Source of the DNA: an uncultured bacterium
Lineage (GTDB): Bacteria; Bacteroidota; Bacteroidia; CAILMK01
Assembly: GCA_903829945.1 (NCBI GenBank)
Contig: CAIKRV010000096.1
Location: 1-33,774 of the forward strand
DNA: 33,774 bases
Direction: 5' to 3'
Below are positions 1 to 8,674 of this stretch, one piece after another. The position numbers and the translations under genes are program-made. The first letter of the stretch is position 1. Each line of letters opens with the position of its first letter. The notes under the pieces were generated by a model. That model saw nothing but the letters and a program-made list of their open reading frames with translations. It searched no databases and had not been told where the DNA came from.

Positions 1-191
1 AGAATCATGGCGTAGTTTTCCTGGAACTGCAACCATAACTCACGGAATCCCTCAAACTCATGATGATATTCTCGATTAAATAACCATTGCTTGACCACAT
101 AAACGGAAGGCATTCCGGGGCGTTCGCATAAGTCGAATAGGCTTACCCCCCGGGATAGATCGTTTAGTATTATTTTACAATAGCGATTCAA
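1..191 (-). CDS. Partial gene: HTH protein resembling phage terminase small subunit
   Basis: An open minus-strand frame runs off the left edge, so only the N-terminal part (about 63 codons) is visible. Its core reads roughly L-S-R-G-V-S-L-F-D-L-C-E-R-P-G-M-P-S, then V-V-K-Q-W-L, then E-F-E-G-F-R. This follows the pattern of the N-terminal helix-turn-helix of Sf6-type phage terminase small subunits (G-x-S-L-R-x-I-C-x-x-P-G-M-P-S, then x-W-L and an E-F segment). In those phages the protein recognises packaging DNA. The first in-frame ATG lies inside the motif, so I chose the TTG at 191; the frame stays open upstream to about 248 without an ATG. The DNA just upstream forms an inverted repeat (195-224). 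It could belong to a prophage edge, be a lone remnant, or be a transposase-like HTH. The family assignment rests on pattern memory only. Confidence 0.45.
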   Translation of the reverse strand, partial: MNRYCKIILNDLSRGVSLFDLCERPGMPSVYVVKQWLFNREYHHEFEGFRELWLQFQENYAMI

Positions 192-194
192 AAT

Positions 195-224
195 ATCATC
201 GTTTATAAAAAGCTTAACGATGAT
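195..224 (-). terminator. Inverted repeat, possible weak terminator
   Basis: The arms ATCATCGTT (195-203) and AACGATGAT (216-224) are perfect 9-bp complements around a 12-nt loop. On the minus strand the hairpin lies about 120 bp past the stop of the large T9SS gene and is followed by ATTTTG, which is a poor T-tract. It could be a weak terminator for that gene or an operator for the partial gene at the left edge. Confidence 0.3.
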
Positions 225-347
225 GAAAAGGAAAGTGTCAAAAAATGTCTATAGTTTTTTTTGAAATAGATAATCTACAATTAAATTTTACTTGAAATTT
301 GGGAATGCCATAGAATGTGCGAGCGGGTAAAATGCGCGAGCAGGTCA

Positions 348-3300
348 CTATTGAATTTGAACTACTTTAATAGTAAACGGAGTATTATTTACCATCAATG
401 TCAGGAAATATAAGCCAGGTTTGATCCCAAACATTTTAGCAGATAAAATAACTTGCTGAAGGCCTTCTCTTAGTTCGTGATTCTGTAAAACAGCAACTAC
501 CTTTCCTGTCATATCCTTTAAAATCAAATCTGTTTTAGATGCCGAAGGCAAAGAATAAGAAATTTGAGTTTGATTACAATAGGGATTTGGGACAACATTC
601 AGATTATATTGATTACTATTTGAAGAAGTAAGATTTGAGGAAGTTATTGAAATTGAAATCTGCGAATCCCTAATGATTGCACAACCATTTGCAGAGAGTA
701 TTTCCAGCTTAACATGATAAGAACCATCAACTGCATAAGTATGCGTACCTGTACGGTTTGAACTTGTATTGCTATCACCAAAGGACCATTGATATTTTAA
801 AGTGGAATCATTGCCTTTATAGGAAAGTTCTCTGCCCGCCTTACTTTGCAATGACCATGTCGTATCCATTCCTTTGAAAGTTGTTATTGATTTTCCAAAA
901 CTGTCTTTGCAACCACCGTAAAAGATGAGTTTTAATGAAGCATTATAAGAACCGGAGGATAAATACGAATGTACAGGATTGATTGTACTATCTATATTTC
1001 CATCTCCGAAACGCCAATTATATTTAGGTAATCTACCTGATTTGTAAATTGAAGAATCGGTAAATTGGACTTGGCCATAGCAATTCTCCTTGTAGCCAAA
1101 CTTAGCAAGCCCGGGACTATCAATTTCTGCCCAAACAGGAGTTTTTTTACTATACCCTCCATAACTTCTGATTCGCCAGTTATACAGATACCAATAGTAG
1201 GAATACGTTATACTGTAAAATCCTCCATATAGCGGAATTGTTACATTGGCAAATATAGTTACCGGTGGACTCGCATAAGGGTATTGGGAGCTGTCATCAT
1301 TGTAAGTCAACCCACCTGTAGTTGTTGTAGGATATATCTTAGCATTTTTGCCTTTTGGAATTCTCATGCCGACAGGAATCCTTACCCTTGAATATGGCTT
1401 CCCATTTTGAACAACATTTACAGTAACAGGCGGTATCAAATCCGGAATGTAATCCGGCGGAATAAGTCCATAGTGAAATGTTATTTTTCCGGAATGCGCC
1501 GGATAGATAGTTACCGAATCCAGATCGAACGTATCTGTTGCGTTGATAGCTTGTCCCCAGGAGCAGTTAGTGCAGGTATTAGTGACAGTATCCTTAACAG
1601 GATTTTTTGTGACGACTGAATCATTCGCCGGGCCCAAATTATACGAATTGACATTTGTAAATACAGCAAAATATTTTCTACTGTTGGAAAGAAATGGTGT
1701 AACAAATGTATCCCCAATAAATAACGGGAGCCTGGAATGTAAACTGTCATACCAAAAAGTAGAATAATTCGTATTATTTGTAACAAATAATTTTAAAGTC
1801 CCGGGGCTACACAATCCTGAATTTGACACAATAGGTTGAGGTAAACCCGCATGAATGATAACGGTATCTTTTGTAGAATCATTTTGCGGGACAGAGTCCC
1901 CTGAAAGGGTTGTATATGCCGTGATAAAATACTGATCTCCCGAAAATGAATTGAATGTAGGAATTATATTAAATGTATCAATTTCATCAGGTAAAAGAAT
2001 TGAACGAAGCGTATCTTTTAAAAGTGCTACCACTCCGGATTTTTTTCCAACAATTTTTACTTCAAATGGAATATTGGTTTGCGATACTCTTCCAAAGTTT
2101 TTCATTGCTACCGCTATTTGAGTATTGCTATCACCATAGGCATTGGTTTTTGGTGATAAAACTCCGGTAATTCCAACGTCTTTAATTTTCCAGTCGTAAA
2201 TGCGAAAATCATCGAAAAAAATACTAGTTGCTGCTCCTGTTTTTGAATTGGTATTAGCCCTGAATTTTATAGCAGTGATGCCTTTGTATGGACGTAAATC
2301 AATTTTCACATTTGCCCAGCTACTATAGCTGCCAATATTATATAAGGGAGTATCAATATTATAATACCATTTCCCATTACAATAAACGTCTACATATAAA
2401 ACGCTGTTTGAATCAATCGTCTTCCAATATGGAACGTAATAAGGGGAATTGATCATCCAAAAATCCGCGACAGGATAAGTGGCAGAAGAAATATCAAAAC
2501 AAGGCGTGATAAGATTTATACTATCAAATTTGTTTGGCGGCAATAGTCCTCCGCTGTTTGCAAAACTAACATATGGACAATGGCCCTGAGCTGTTTTTGG
2601 ATAGGTATGGTCGAAAAAATAATACGTAGGATACCTATAGAACGCAGTAAATACAGACCAGTCAAATCCGGCATCGTTAGGATCATTGGTCCATGTGTCA
2701 GGTATTCCCGATTCAAAATTTTCATAATAGGGTGTGGAAATATATTTTTTATTGTAACGAATGCTTGCAAGAGTATCATTCGTGATATTTGAATCCAATG
2801 AGTTTTTGATAAATGCTTTAAAGGTATATCCACCCTTTAAAGCCATATTAGCCGTGCTATTAAAGGTATGAAAAAAAGTGTCTCCGGGAATTAACATACG
2901 CAAAAGTTGAAAAGTATCATTTTCTATTTGCTTTCCGTTCAATGTGTAACCCACAATAACAGTTTTTCCTTTTTGCAAAGTGTCATAGCCGCTATTGCTT
3001 ATTTTGACTCTCACTGATTCGGAACTATCCAAACTGCAGGAACTGGAAGGCCATATATTAGCGACGGATAAATCTATTGGCCAGGCGCGGTCAATCTTAA
3101 CGTAAAAATCACATACACCACTTAATTCGTGGCTATTACATGCGCCGTTTTTTTTGAGATAATTTTTCTTTTTAAATGTTTTAAGATATGAATCATCAAC
3201 TATACGAAGCCTCATCCTATATTGACCGGACAAAACACCCAAAGGGATTTTAAGATTCCCTTTCCAGGCATAGCTTACAGCAAAATTGATAGTGTTACTA

Positions 3301-3656
3301 TCCAGCAATTCGGTAGCATCATCAAATTTTCCATCATTATTAAAATCGATCCATATCCCGTAAGCAAAAGACCTGATTTTGGTTGGCCCTAAGTCATACC
3401 CTCCTTCATATTGATATGTTTTTCCTGCTTTGAGAGTTGTTACACTCCCAAAAGACAAAAAAGCAGTATCATAGCAATCGCTCAAAAATCCTGGGGCAGA
3501 ATAGTCGTTGAATATAAAGCCATCAATACCCAAAAGCCCGCAAGTCCCTGTACTTACAGGTTTACAATAGGTCTGGGATTTTAAAGGTTGTGAAAAACAA
3601 AAGACACTTAATACTATAAGGAGGACGATCTGTTTGGTAGCGGAAAATATATTCAT
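348..3656 (-). CDS. Large secreted GEVED/PKD protein with T9SS sorting domain
   Basis: This 1102-aa secreted protein is probably cell-surface or extracellular. It has a signal peptide (about 1-28, ending near S-Q-T-Y). A GEVED domain follows (about 75-190), recognisable from G-I-W-I-D-F-N-N-D-G-K-F and the later R-M-R-L-R segment. Next come a CARDB-like beta domain (about 195-300), a jelly-roll/MAM-like region opening Y-Y-E-N-F-E-S-G (about 305-490), a second CARDB-like domain and an Ig-like domain. Two PKD repeats with W-R-F-G-D-G and W-S-F-G-D-S lie at about 860-1005. The last 85 residues are a type A T9SS sorting domain (V-V-P-N-P, ending G-L-Y-F-L-T-L). GEVED and PKD domains usually act as binding or spacer modules, and no catalytic domain is visible. 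Substrate and role are unknown. It follows the split T9SS gene on the same strand but is separated from it by a strong terminator, so it probably has its own promoter. Confidence 0.9.
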   Translation of the reverse strand: MNIFSATKQIVLLIVLSVFCFSQPLKSQTYCKPVSTGTCGLLGIDGFIFNDYSAPGFLSDCYDTAFLSFGSVTTLKAGKTYQYEGGYDLGPTKIRSFAYGIWIDFNNDGKFDDATELLDSNTINFAVSYAWKGNLKIPLGVLSGQYRMRLRIVDDSYLKTFKKKNYLKKNGACNSHELSGVCDFYVKIDRAWPIDLSVANIWPSSSCSLDSSESVRVKISNSGYDTLQKGKTVIVGYTLNGKQIENDTFQLLRMLIPGDTFFHTFNSTANMALKGGYTFKAFIKNSLDSNITNDTLASIRYNKKYISTPYYENFESGIPDTWTNDPNDAGFDWSVFTAFYRYPTYYFFDHTYPKTAQGHCPYVSFANSGGLLPPNKFDSINLITPCFDISSATYPVADFWMINSPYYVPYWKTIDSNSVLYVDVYCNGKWYYNIDTPLYNIGSYSSWANVKIDLRPYKGITAIKFRANTNSKTGAATSIFFDDFRIYDWKIKDVGITGVLSPKTNAYGDSNTQIAVAMKNFGRVSQTNIPFEVKIVGKKSGVVALLKDTLRSILLPDEIDTFNIIPTFNSFSGDQYFITAYTTLSGDSVPQNDSTKDTVIIHAGLPQPIVSNSGLCSPGTLKLFVTNNTNYSTFWYDSLHSRLPLFIGDTFVTPFLSNSRKYFAVFTNVNSYNLGPANDSVVTKNPVKDTVTNTCTNCSWGQAINATDTFDLDSVTIYPAHSGKITFHYGLIPPDYIPDLIPPVTVNVVQNGKPYSRVRIPVGMRIPKGKNAKIYPTTTTGGLTYNDDSSQYPYASPPVTIFANVTIPLYGGFYSITYSYYWYLYNWRIRSYGGYSKKTPVWAEIDSPGLAKFGYKENCYGQVQFTDSSIYKSGRLPKYNWRFGDGNIDSTINPVHSYLSSGSYNASLKLIFYGGCKDSFGKSITTFKGMDTTWSLQSKAGRELSYKGNDSTLKYQWSFGDSNTSSNRTGTHTYAVDGSYHVKLEILSANGCAIIRDSQISISITSSNLTSSNSNQYNLNVVPNPYCNQTQISYSLPSASKTDLILKDMTGKVVAVLQNHELREGLQQVILSAKMFGIKPGLYFLTLMVNNTPFTIKVVQIQ

Positions 3657-3684
3657 AGCAAGAGTGTTTAGCTAAGTGGTAGAA

Positions 3685-3717
3685 AAGTCTTCCGGCGTTT
3701 TTACTGCCGGAAGACTT
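3685..3717 (-). terminator. Intrinsic terminator after the split T9SS gene
   Basis: A perfect 12-bp stem (AAGTCTTCCGGC, 3685-3696, with GCCGGAAGACTT, 3706-3717) encloses a 9-nt loop. Read on the minus strand it starts 12 nt after the stop of the 3730 gene and is followed by TTCT. The tail is short, but the stem is strong and well placed. Confidence 0.8.
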
Positions 3718-3729
3718 AATTTTTATGAA

Positions 3730-6700
3730 TTATTGTTTTTCAAATTTAATATGATATACAGAACCATCTTCTCCCACGATCTCAACCATGTATAATCCTT
3801 TTGAGAATTTGTCAGTAGTAATAATATGTTCCCCAGCATTAACATTAGTTATTTTTAAAATGTTCCTGCCTGCAAGATAATAAATATTTATATTTGTTCT
3901 TGTAAATTTCGGCGCATCAGGCAAATTTAAGGTAATATTACCCTCTGATGGATTAGGATATAGTTTTGGGATTGCTTTATCCGATTTATCGTCTTCAATG
4001 CCGGACCTTTTTAACATTGAGGCTGTTGTTCGGCAGGTAGTTAGCCAAGTATTGACCGGAACAGTTAAAGTTGAAGCGGAAGATGTATACGATGAATAAT
4101 TAATATTTACCGGAAAGCCTGATGTTGAAGGCACAACGGTAGGACTATTAACAATATAGGTCATTGTGCCAGCAAATAAGATGTCCGTAGTATTTGAGGC
4201 AAAGTAATTGGAAGCATCATCTCCACAACCACCACCAAGACAAGTTGATCCCTGGGTATTAGTTGTTCCTGATCCTGTTATGCCAATTGAATTACCTGTA
4301 AATTTATTGCAATACACTTCTACATCGAGTACATCAGTAAAGTAGGATGGATTATTAATTCCATTCGCAATGTATCCTGAGCTGGTAGGGGTAATTGGAT
4401 ACACTCGAGGAGCCATGACAATCCCATAAATATTTCCCTGGAATTTATTGTGTTGGATTCTCGATGTTGGATAAATGCCACCCGCTTCTTGGAGAAAAAC
4501 AATACCATTTATGAGACCAGAAAAAATATTTTCGTCGGAATTGTTTGTAGTTCCTACAAATGTTCCGCTATTCCTTGCCTGGATACCTGTATTTAGCAAC
4601 GTTCCTGAAAAATTATTCTTTTCCATTGTCACTCCGGATTGATCTATGTTTATTCCTTGAGTGTATACACCTGTAAATGTATTACTGGAAACATCGGCTT
4701 GGCTATTATATATTTCTATACCACTTCTTTGACAATTCGGCCCAACAGGATTTGATCCCGTGAATGTCGAATTTTGAATATCCGGGGAAGAAGGAGTCCC
4801 TGCCATAGTCACATTGTACATAAGGATACCTTTACTTTCATCAGGATTTATCACAGAATATGGGATGGTTGCGGAAGTACCGGGAGGATATGTTCCACTC
4901 ATCAGGGAATTTGTAGTATTAAATGTACACGCGTTTATATTTCCCGGAAGGGAATAATTGTTGTAATCAACATAGGCTACGTGCACAAAATTATTTGTGA
5001 ATGTTACGTTATTAAGTATAAGTTCACCTCCCTGGTAGGATAGAGCCCCAATCATCGCATCATTTATAGCTCCTCCAGACATTATTAACGAACCTTGTCC
5101 GGAACTATATCCAGGTGCCAAACTGGGATCACCATCTACGGTAATTCCTTGCCACTCGCCACAACTGGTGAATGAAACATTAGTCAGGTTTAATTGCTTC
5201 CCTTTCGCAACGGTGATCTTTACATTATTCCCAACGACAATATTTATTGGTGGACCGGAGCCCCATGTAGTATTTGTAGAAATGGTCATAGAACTTGAAA
5301 TATAATAGCCGGAAGCACCACCAAAAGGGTAAGAAGAAATAGGAACATAACCAACAGGAGTGCAGTTAGCGGTTGTTATATCAGAGACTTTTATTATATT
5401 GGAAGTATATGTCCCTCCACAGGAGGAAACTCCAGTAGCATAATAATATCCTTCACTGGTTGGTGTATAAGTAGATCCTGAAGCAATAGAACCGCTTGTC
5501 CCTACTTTATACCATAAAATTGAACTATAATAACTGGTTATTGTAGGAAGTAGCTTTAAAACAGATGAACCAACATTAAATAATCCGTCCATTATTCTCA
5601 GATCCGGTGTTTGTTGAAAATTAAATCCATCTGAGACTATGTAGCAGGTTGTATTACATGTTCCGCCGGGATAAAAATAAACTCTATAAATACCGGTCAT
5701 CATGTTAGAAGAAGAATAGTAATTTGAAGTGGCTCCCGGAATTGCAATATCTCCGCTTCCATAATTAACATACCACTGGTAAGATGGTACATAGCAAGGA
5801 GGGGCTGGAGGAGGAGCTACTAATGTAGGCGCAGGATAAGCCGATGGTAAGGTAAAGGTTGCAGTAGTTCCCGGGCATGCAATGGATGTACCGCTAATTG
5901 ACAATGGAGTAGTAGGAGATCCCAAACAATCGCCAAAGAAGGCTACATATCCATCCCAATCACCGCCATTAGTTGTTTGAAATGTGGAATTAGAGGTAAA
6001 TTGGGAAGAAGAGGTTGAGTTAGTTTCGCCGACAAAAGCGATATTACCAGTAGACTTATTGTCAGTAATTGCATATCCATAGGATGAAGAGCCGTAATAG
6101 GTTCCATACTGTTGTCCACCGGTATTGTTAAACTTGCAATAAACTGCGCTGCCTGAACATGTGCCACACCCTGTTGATGTGAAAGCTGATTGAAATGCGC
6201 CTGAAGAAACCGGGAAGCCGCTACCATAGCTCTCGCCGGCAACATTGCAGTCTCCATTTTTATCTGTAGTACACGAATTAAATTCATCCTGGTAACTACC
6301 CCCAACATAGGTACTCCATGATCTTCCTCCGGAAGTTGTAAATCTTGAGACAAATCCATCTCCCGATCCTCCATACGTCGGCTGAAATACTCCTCCGCTC
6401 GATGCAATGCCGGTTGCACTAAAGGTAGAACCTACCATATATATACAACTGTTTACACTATTGTAACTTACACCGTTGGCTTCATCATCTCCGGTGCTAC
6501 CGAAATATGTACCCCATGTCTTAGCGCCGGCACTTGTAAGCTTATATAAAAAAGCATCATAAGTTCCTCCTCCGTAAGTTGTTTTATATGTTCCGGCAGT
6601 TGCAATATTTGATGTACTACTTGTGTAGCCGGCAACATAGGCAATTCCTGTTGGATCTACTGATATACTCGTTGCTTGATCATCCCCGGGAGCACTAAAT

Positions 6701-6831
6701 GTTTTTACCCATTTATTTGCGCCCGTCTCATCAAATTTTGCAACCATAACGTCATTCAAACCTCCAAGGTTATAATATCCACACGCATAAACGTATGTGT
6801 GAACCAATGTATTGTCATAATAACAGGACAA
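3730..6831 (-). CDS. C-terminal part of nonsense-split SBBP/beta-helix T9SS protein
   Basis: This 1033-residue segment is in the same frame as the 6841-8316 gene, and the two are separated only by one TAA and three codons. It opens in the middle of an SBBP-type beta-propeller repeat. Further repeats follow, with D-D-Q/E-A, V-A-G-Y-T-S and D-A-F-L-Y-K-L patterns (to about residue 300). Then come an Ig-like region with a proline-rich stretch (about 310-480), a right-handed parallel beta-helix region rich in N-N-x-F and T-F-T-G strands (about 520-900), and a type A T9SS sorting domain (L-Y-P-N-P-S-E-G near 958, final G-L-Y-M-V-E-I). The only upstream start is a TTG (6831), and no signal peptide is present. 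Made alone, this half could not be exported although it carries the export tag. I read it as the distal half of one broken gene of about 1530 residues. Independent translation from the TTG is unlikely. Confidence 0.8.
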   Translation of the reverse strand: MSCYYDNTLVHTYVYACGYYNLGGLNDVMVAKFDETGANKWVKTFSAPGDDQATSISVDPTGIAYVAGYTSSTSNIATAGTYKTTYGGGTYDAFLYKLTSAGAKTWGTYFGSTGDDEANGVSYNSVNSCIYMVGSTFSATGIASSGGVFQPTYGGSGDGFVSRFTTSGGRSWSTYVGGSYQDEFNSCTTDKNGDCNVAGESYGSGFPVSSGAFQSAFTSTGCGTCSGSAVYCKFNNTGGQQYGTYYGSSSYGYAITDNKSTGNIAFVGETNSTSSSQFTSNSTFQTTNGGDWDGYVAFFGDCLGSPTTPLSISGTSIACPGTTATFTLPSAYPAPTLVAPPPAPPCYVPSYQWYVNYGSGDIAIPGATSNYYSSSNMMTGIYRVYFYPGGTCNTTCYIVSDGFNFQQTPDLRIMDGLFNVGSSVLKLLPTITSYYSSILWYKVGTSGSIASGSTYTPTSEGYYYATGVSSCGGTYTSNIIKVSDITTANCTPVGYVPISSYPFGGASGYYISSSMTISTNTTWGSGPPINIVVGNNVKITVAKGKQLNLTNVSFTSCGEWQGITVDGDPSLAPGYSSGQGSLIMSGGAINDAMIGALSYQGGELILNNVTFTNNFVHVAYVDYNNYSLPGNINACTFNTTNSLMSGTYPPGTSATIPYSVINPDESKGILMYNVTMAGTPSSPDIQNSTFTGSNPVGPNCQRSGIEIYNSQADVSSNTFTGVYTQGINIDQSGVTMEKNNFSGTLLNTGIQARNSGTFVGTTNNSDENIFSGLINGIVFLQEAGGIYPTSRIQHNKFQGNIYGIVMAPRVYPITPTSSGYIANGINNPSYFTDVLDVEVYCNKFTGNSIGITGSGTTNTQGSTCLGGGCGDDASNYFASNTTDILFAGTMTYIVNSPTVVPSTSGFPVNINYSSYTSSASTLTVPVNTWLTTCRTTASMLKRSGIEDDKSDKAIPKLYPNPSEGNITLNLPDAPKFTRTNINIYYLAGRNILKITNVNAGEHIITTDKFSKGLYMVEIVGEDGSVYHIKFEKQ

Positions 6832-6840
6832 ACCCGTTAA

Positions 6841-8316
6841 TTATTCATCGTCGTTAGCGCAGGAGACGCTATTTTCTACATATGTTAACCAATTAAATCC
6901 TGTTGCTGGGGTCAATGTCGAACTCGCATCGATTTGTGCCAAAAACCAATCATGTTCACCTAAAGTATGAGAAGGAGGACATGAATTGCCCACTAATGAA
7001 CACCAACATCTTTTGGTAATGAAGGCCCCTGTAGTAGTAGCCATATCAGTACTGGTAGTACTCCCCCCTGCATATAAATGGTGAGTAGTACCACTAATAT
7101 CCAAACATAATGATTTAACGCTTTCAGCTCCAACTCCTGAAAACCAGACAATCCAATCCATATCATTCAACCCATTCTTTACATCATCAAATCTGATGAC
7201 AAAACCGTCTAAGTCAGCAACATAATTGTCATAAATCAAAGCGGCGGGGCTTCCTGCCTTACAAGCATTGGCAGCAACTGTGCAATTTGTTGGCAGGCTT
7301 GTGCTCAAAGTACCCCCTCCTGCAAAAATAATATCCTTACCGGTTGCGTTATTATCATCCAATAGTACCGCATATAAATCATCATGATCATTACCGCCAT
7401 AGAATGTAGCCCATGCCCGTGTAGGGTCTATAATCAGGGTTTCATTTTTATCGTAATTGTTAACTACAAAATTCACAGTATTACCTGTTGCTTTGAAGTT
7501 GCAATTTACCTGTTTTGAGGCATCTTTTTGATAGGCAAATGGGGAGGATTCAACCAATGAACCTAATCTGTTTTTCATACTGAGGCTTCCATCGCTCAAA
7601 AGATTTATATCATCTTGCCCGTTGAATACCATTTTAATTTGATTCGGATTACCGCCGGGATGTATGATAAAATCATATTTTACCTGACCATTGTCCAAAT
7701 GATATACCTTCATGTCTATGAAAGGATATACGTTGGAGAATGTGATTTTTTCATAGCCTTTGCTTATAATGTCATTTTTACCATAGTAATAGGTAGTATG
7801 ACTTTCTCCATCTTTTGAGGCAATAGCGTTAGGATTTGCGCCTTCCAAATCCATGCTAATACCGGCATAATGACCGCGAGGCTTTTCAAGAAGCTTTGCT
7901 TTCTCATTTTTAGTATTGCTCTCAATAGTTGTCCAGAAGTATGTAATAAAATCAGCTCCGAAATAATATTTAACACCATTATATGCGCCATAGAATTTGA
8001 CATCATTTGCAGGTGTTCCATTGTTAAAAGTCAACTGACCTTTGTTTTCAATAAAAAAATTACTTTGGGCTTTCTTTAATGCGGTCTGAATACCTGACTT
8101 TTGATTATTGTCCGGCTCAACGGAGGATTTAACCTTTGTGGGGTCAGCTTTGATTAAACTTTGTGCAGTTTGCGCATATGTATATGCGTTAATGAAGCAT
8201 AAAACGAATACAAATAATTTGCATACGTTTGGTTTTTTTAGCAAATGAATGCCGAGAATGTTGCCATTAAATTGCGAGTAATCGCGGTTTTTTTGAACGA
8301 AATGATTGTTTCTCAT
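6841..8316 (-). CDS. N-terminal part of nonsense-split DUF7948/SBBP T9SS protein
   Basis: This is the N-terminal half of a giant secreted protein. I chose the ATG at 8316, which puts a signal-peptide-like segment near residues 25-49 (L-F-V-F-V-L-C-F-I-N-A-Y-T-Y-A-Q). A TTG at 8376 would lie inside the predicted -7 promoter box. The segment F-F-I-E-N-K-G-Q-L and the following beta-rich region match the N-terminal domain (DUF7948) common in Bacteroidota SBBP proteins. SBBP repeats follow, with the phrases W-A-T-F-Y-G-G and L-Y-A-G-G-S-T-T. The frame ends at a TAA (6843..6841) just after C-A-N-D-D-E, in the middle of a repeat. The next intact repeat downstream reads D-D-E-A-N-G-V-S at the same place. 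The product lacks a T9SS sorting domain, so it would be exported to the periplasm but not surface-sorted. See the finding on the in-frame stop. Confidence 0.85.
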   Translation of the reverse strand: MRNNHFVQKNRDYSQFNGNILGIHLLKKPNVCKLFVFVLCFINAYTYAQTAQSLIKADPTKVKSSVEPDNNQKSGIQTALKKAQSNFFIENKGQLTFNNGTPANDVKFYGAYNGVKYYFGADFITYFWTTIESNTKNEKAKLLEKPRGHYAGISMDLEGANPNAIASKDGESHTTYYYGKNDIISKGYEKITFSNVYPFIDMKVYHLDNGQVKYDFIIHPGGNPNQIKMVFNGQDDINLLSDGSLSMKNRLGSLVESSPFAYQKDASKQVNCNFKATGNTVNFVVNNYDKNETLIIDPTRAWATFYGGNDHDDLYAVLLDDNNATGKDIIFAGGGTLSTSLPTNCTVAANACKAGSPAALIYDNYVADLDGFVIRFDDVKNGLNDMDWIVWFSGVGAESVKSLCLDISGTTHHLYAGGSTTSTDMATTTGAFITKRCWCSLVGNSCPPSHTLGEHDWFLAQIDASSTLTPATGFNWLTYVENSVSCANDDE

Positions 8317-8373
8317 TGACTTAAAAATTATTAGATTGTTAAAAAAACAGTGGAGAATGGGGTCTCCTGTTGG

Positions 8374-8403
8374 CAAATATAGCGTTTTTTGACAATAACC
8401 AAA
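8374..8403 (-). promoter_or_regulatory. Promoter of the split SBBP gene
   Basis: On the minus strand TTTG (8403..8400), an 18-nt spacer and TATATTTG (8381..8374) match the Bacteroidota sigma-70 consensus TTG-N19-TAnnTTTG, one base short in spacing. The transcript would start near 8367, about 50 nt before the ATG at 8316. This supports the ATG over the TTG at 8376. Confidence 0.65.
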
Positions 8404-8538
8404 CTTTTTACATTATTTTATAAAAAACTAAAAGAAACATGAAGTGAACCAAAGGAAAATGCAAATATGACCTCCCAATATACAGCAGCAGATTAAATTA
8501 TGAAATGCGCAATGGGGTAACATGGTATAAAATTGAAA

Positions 8539-8567
8539 TTTGGCTAAGTGATTTAAAAAAATATTTG
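8539..8567 (+). promoter_or_regulatory. Candidate promoter of the small RNA
   Basis: TTTG (8539-8542), a 17-nt spacer and AATATTTG (8560-8567) match the Bacteroidota promoter pattern with one mismatch in the -7 box and a spacer two bases short. Transcription would begin near 8574, at the base of the first hairpin of the candidate RNA. Confidence 0.35.
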
Positions 8568-8573
8568 TAAGCA

Positions 8574-8673
8574 GGAGTTATTTAACTCTATATTCGTACC
8601 GACTTTAAGATTGTTACCGAACAAATGGGCGTTCGGTATAAGGGCTGCCTGTCTTGGCAGCCCTTTTTCTTTT
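8574..8673 (+). ncRNA. Candidate small RNA with three hairpins
   Basis: A promoter-like sequence (8539-8567) is followed by three consecutive hairpins. They are GAGTT/AACTC (8575-8588), TACCGAAC/GTTCGGTA around loop AAATGGGC (8615-8638), and a strong intrinsic terminator (8641-8664 plus T-tract). No plus-strand reading frame longer than about nine codons lies between the divergent gene at 8316 and this terminator, so it has no evident protein gene to serve. The simplest reading is an independent transcript of about 100 nt. It does not show the SRP, 6S, tmRNA or RNase P signatures I know. It could instead be the remains of a lost gene. Confidence 0.35.
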
Positions 8674-8674
8674 T
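8641..8674 (+). terminator. Strong intrinsic terminator with no obvious gene
   Basis: A perfect 9-bp stem (AGGGCTGCC, 8641-8649, with GGCAGCCCT, 8656-8664) has a 6-nt loop and is followed by TTTTCTTTTT. The T-tract is only on the plus-strand side, so it ends plus-strand transcripts. Confidence 0.8.

Noticed and set aside
5943-6419. A 158-codon open frame in another frame of the minus strand
   Set aside because: It overlaps the SBBP/beta-helix gene and has no start signal, domain or composition of its own; it is a shadow of the real gene.
3730-6831. The C-terminal segment as an independent gene with a TTG start
   Set aside because: It starts in the middle of a propeller repeat, lacks a signal peptide although it carries a T9SS tag, and has no promoter box; it is better read as the distal part of a split gene.
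8374-8376. TTG at 8376 as the start codon of the split gene
   Set aside because: It lies inside the -7 promoter box; the ATG at 8316 gives a signal peptide and a reasonable leader.
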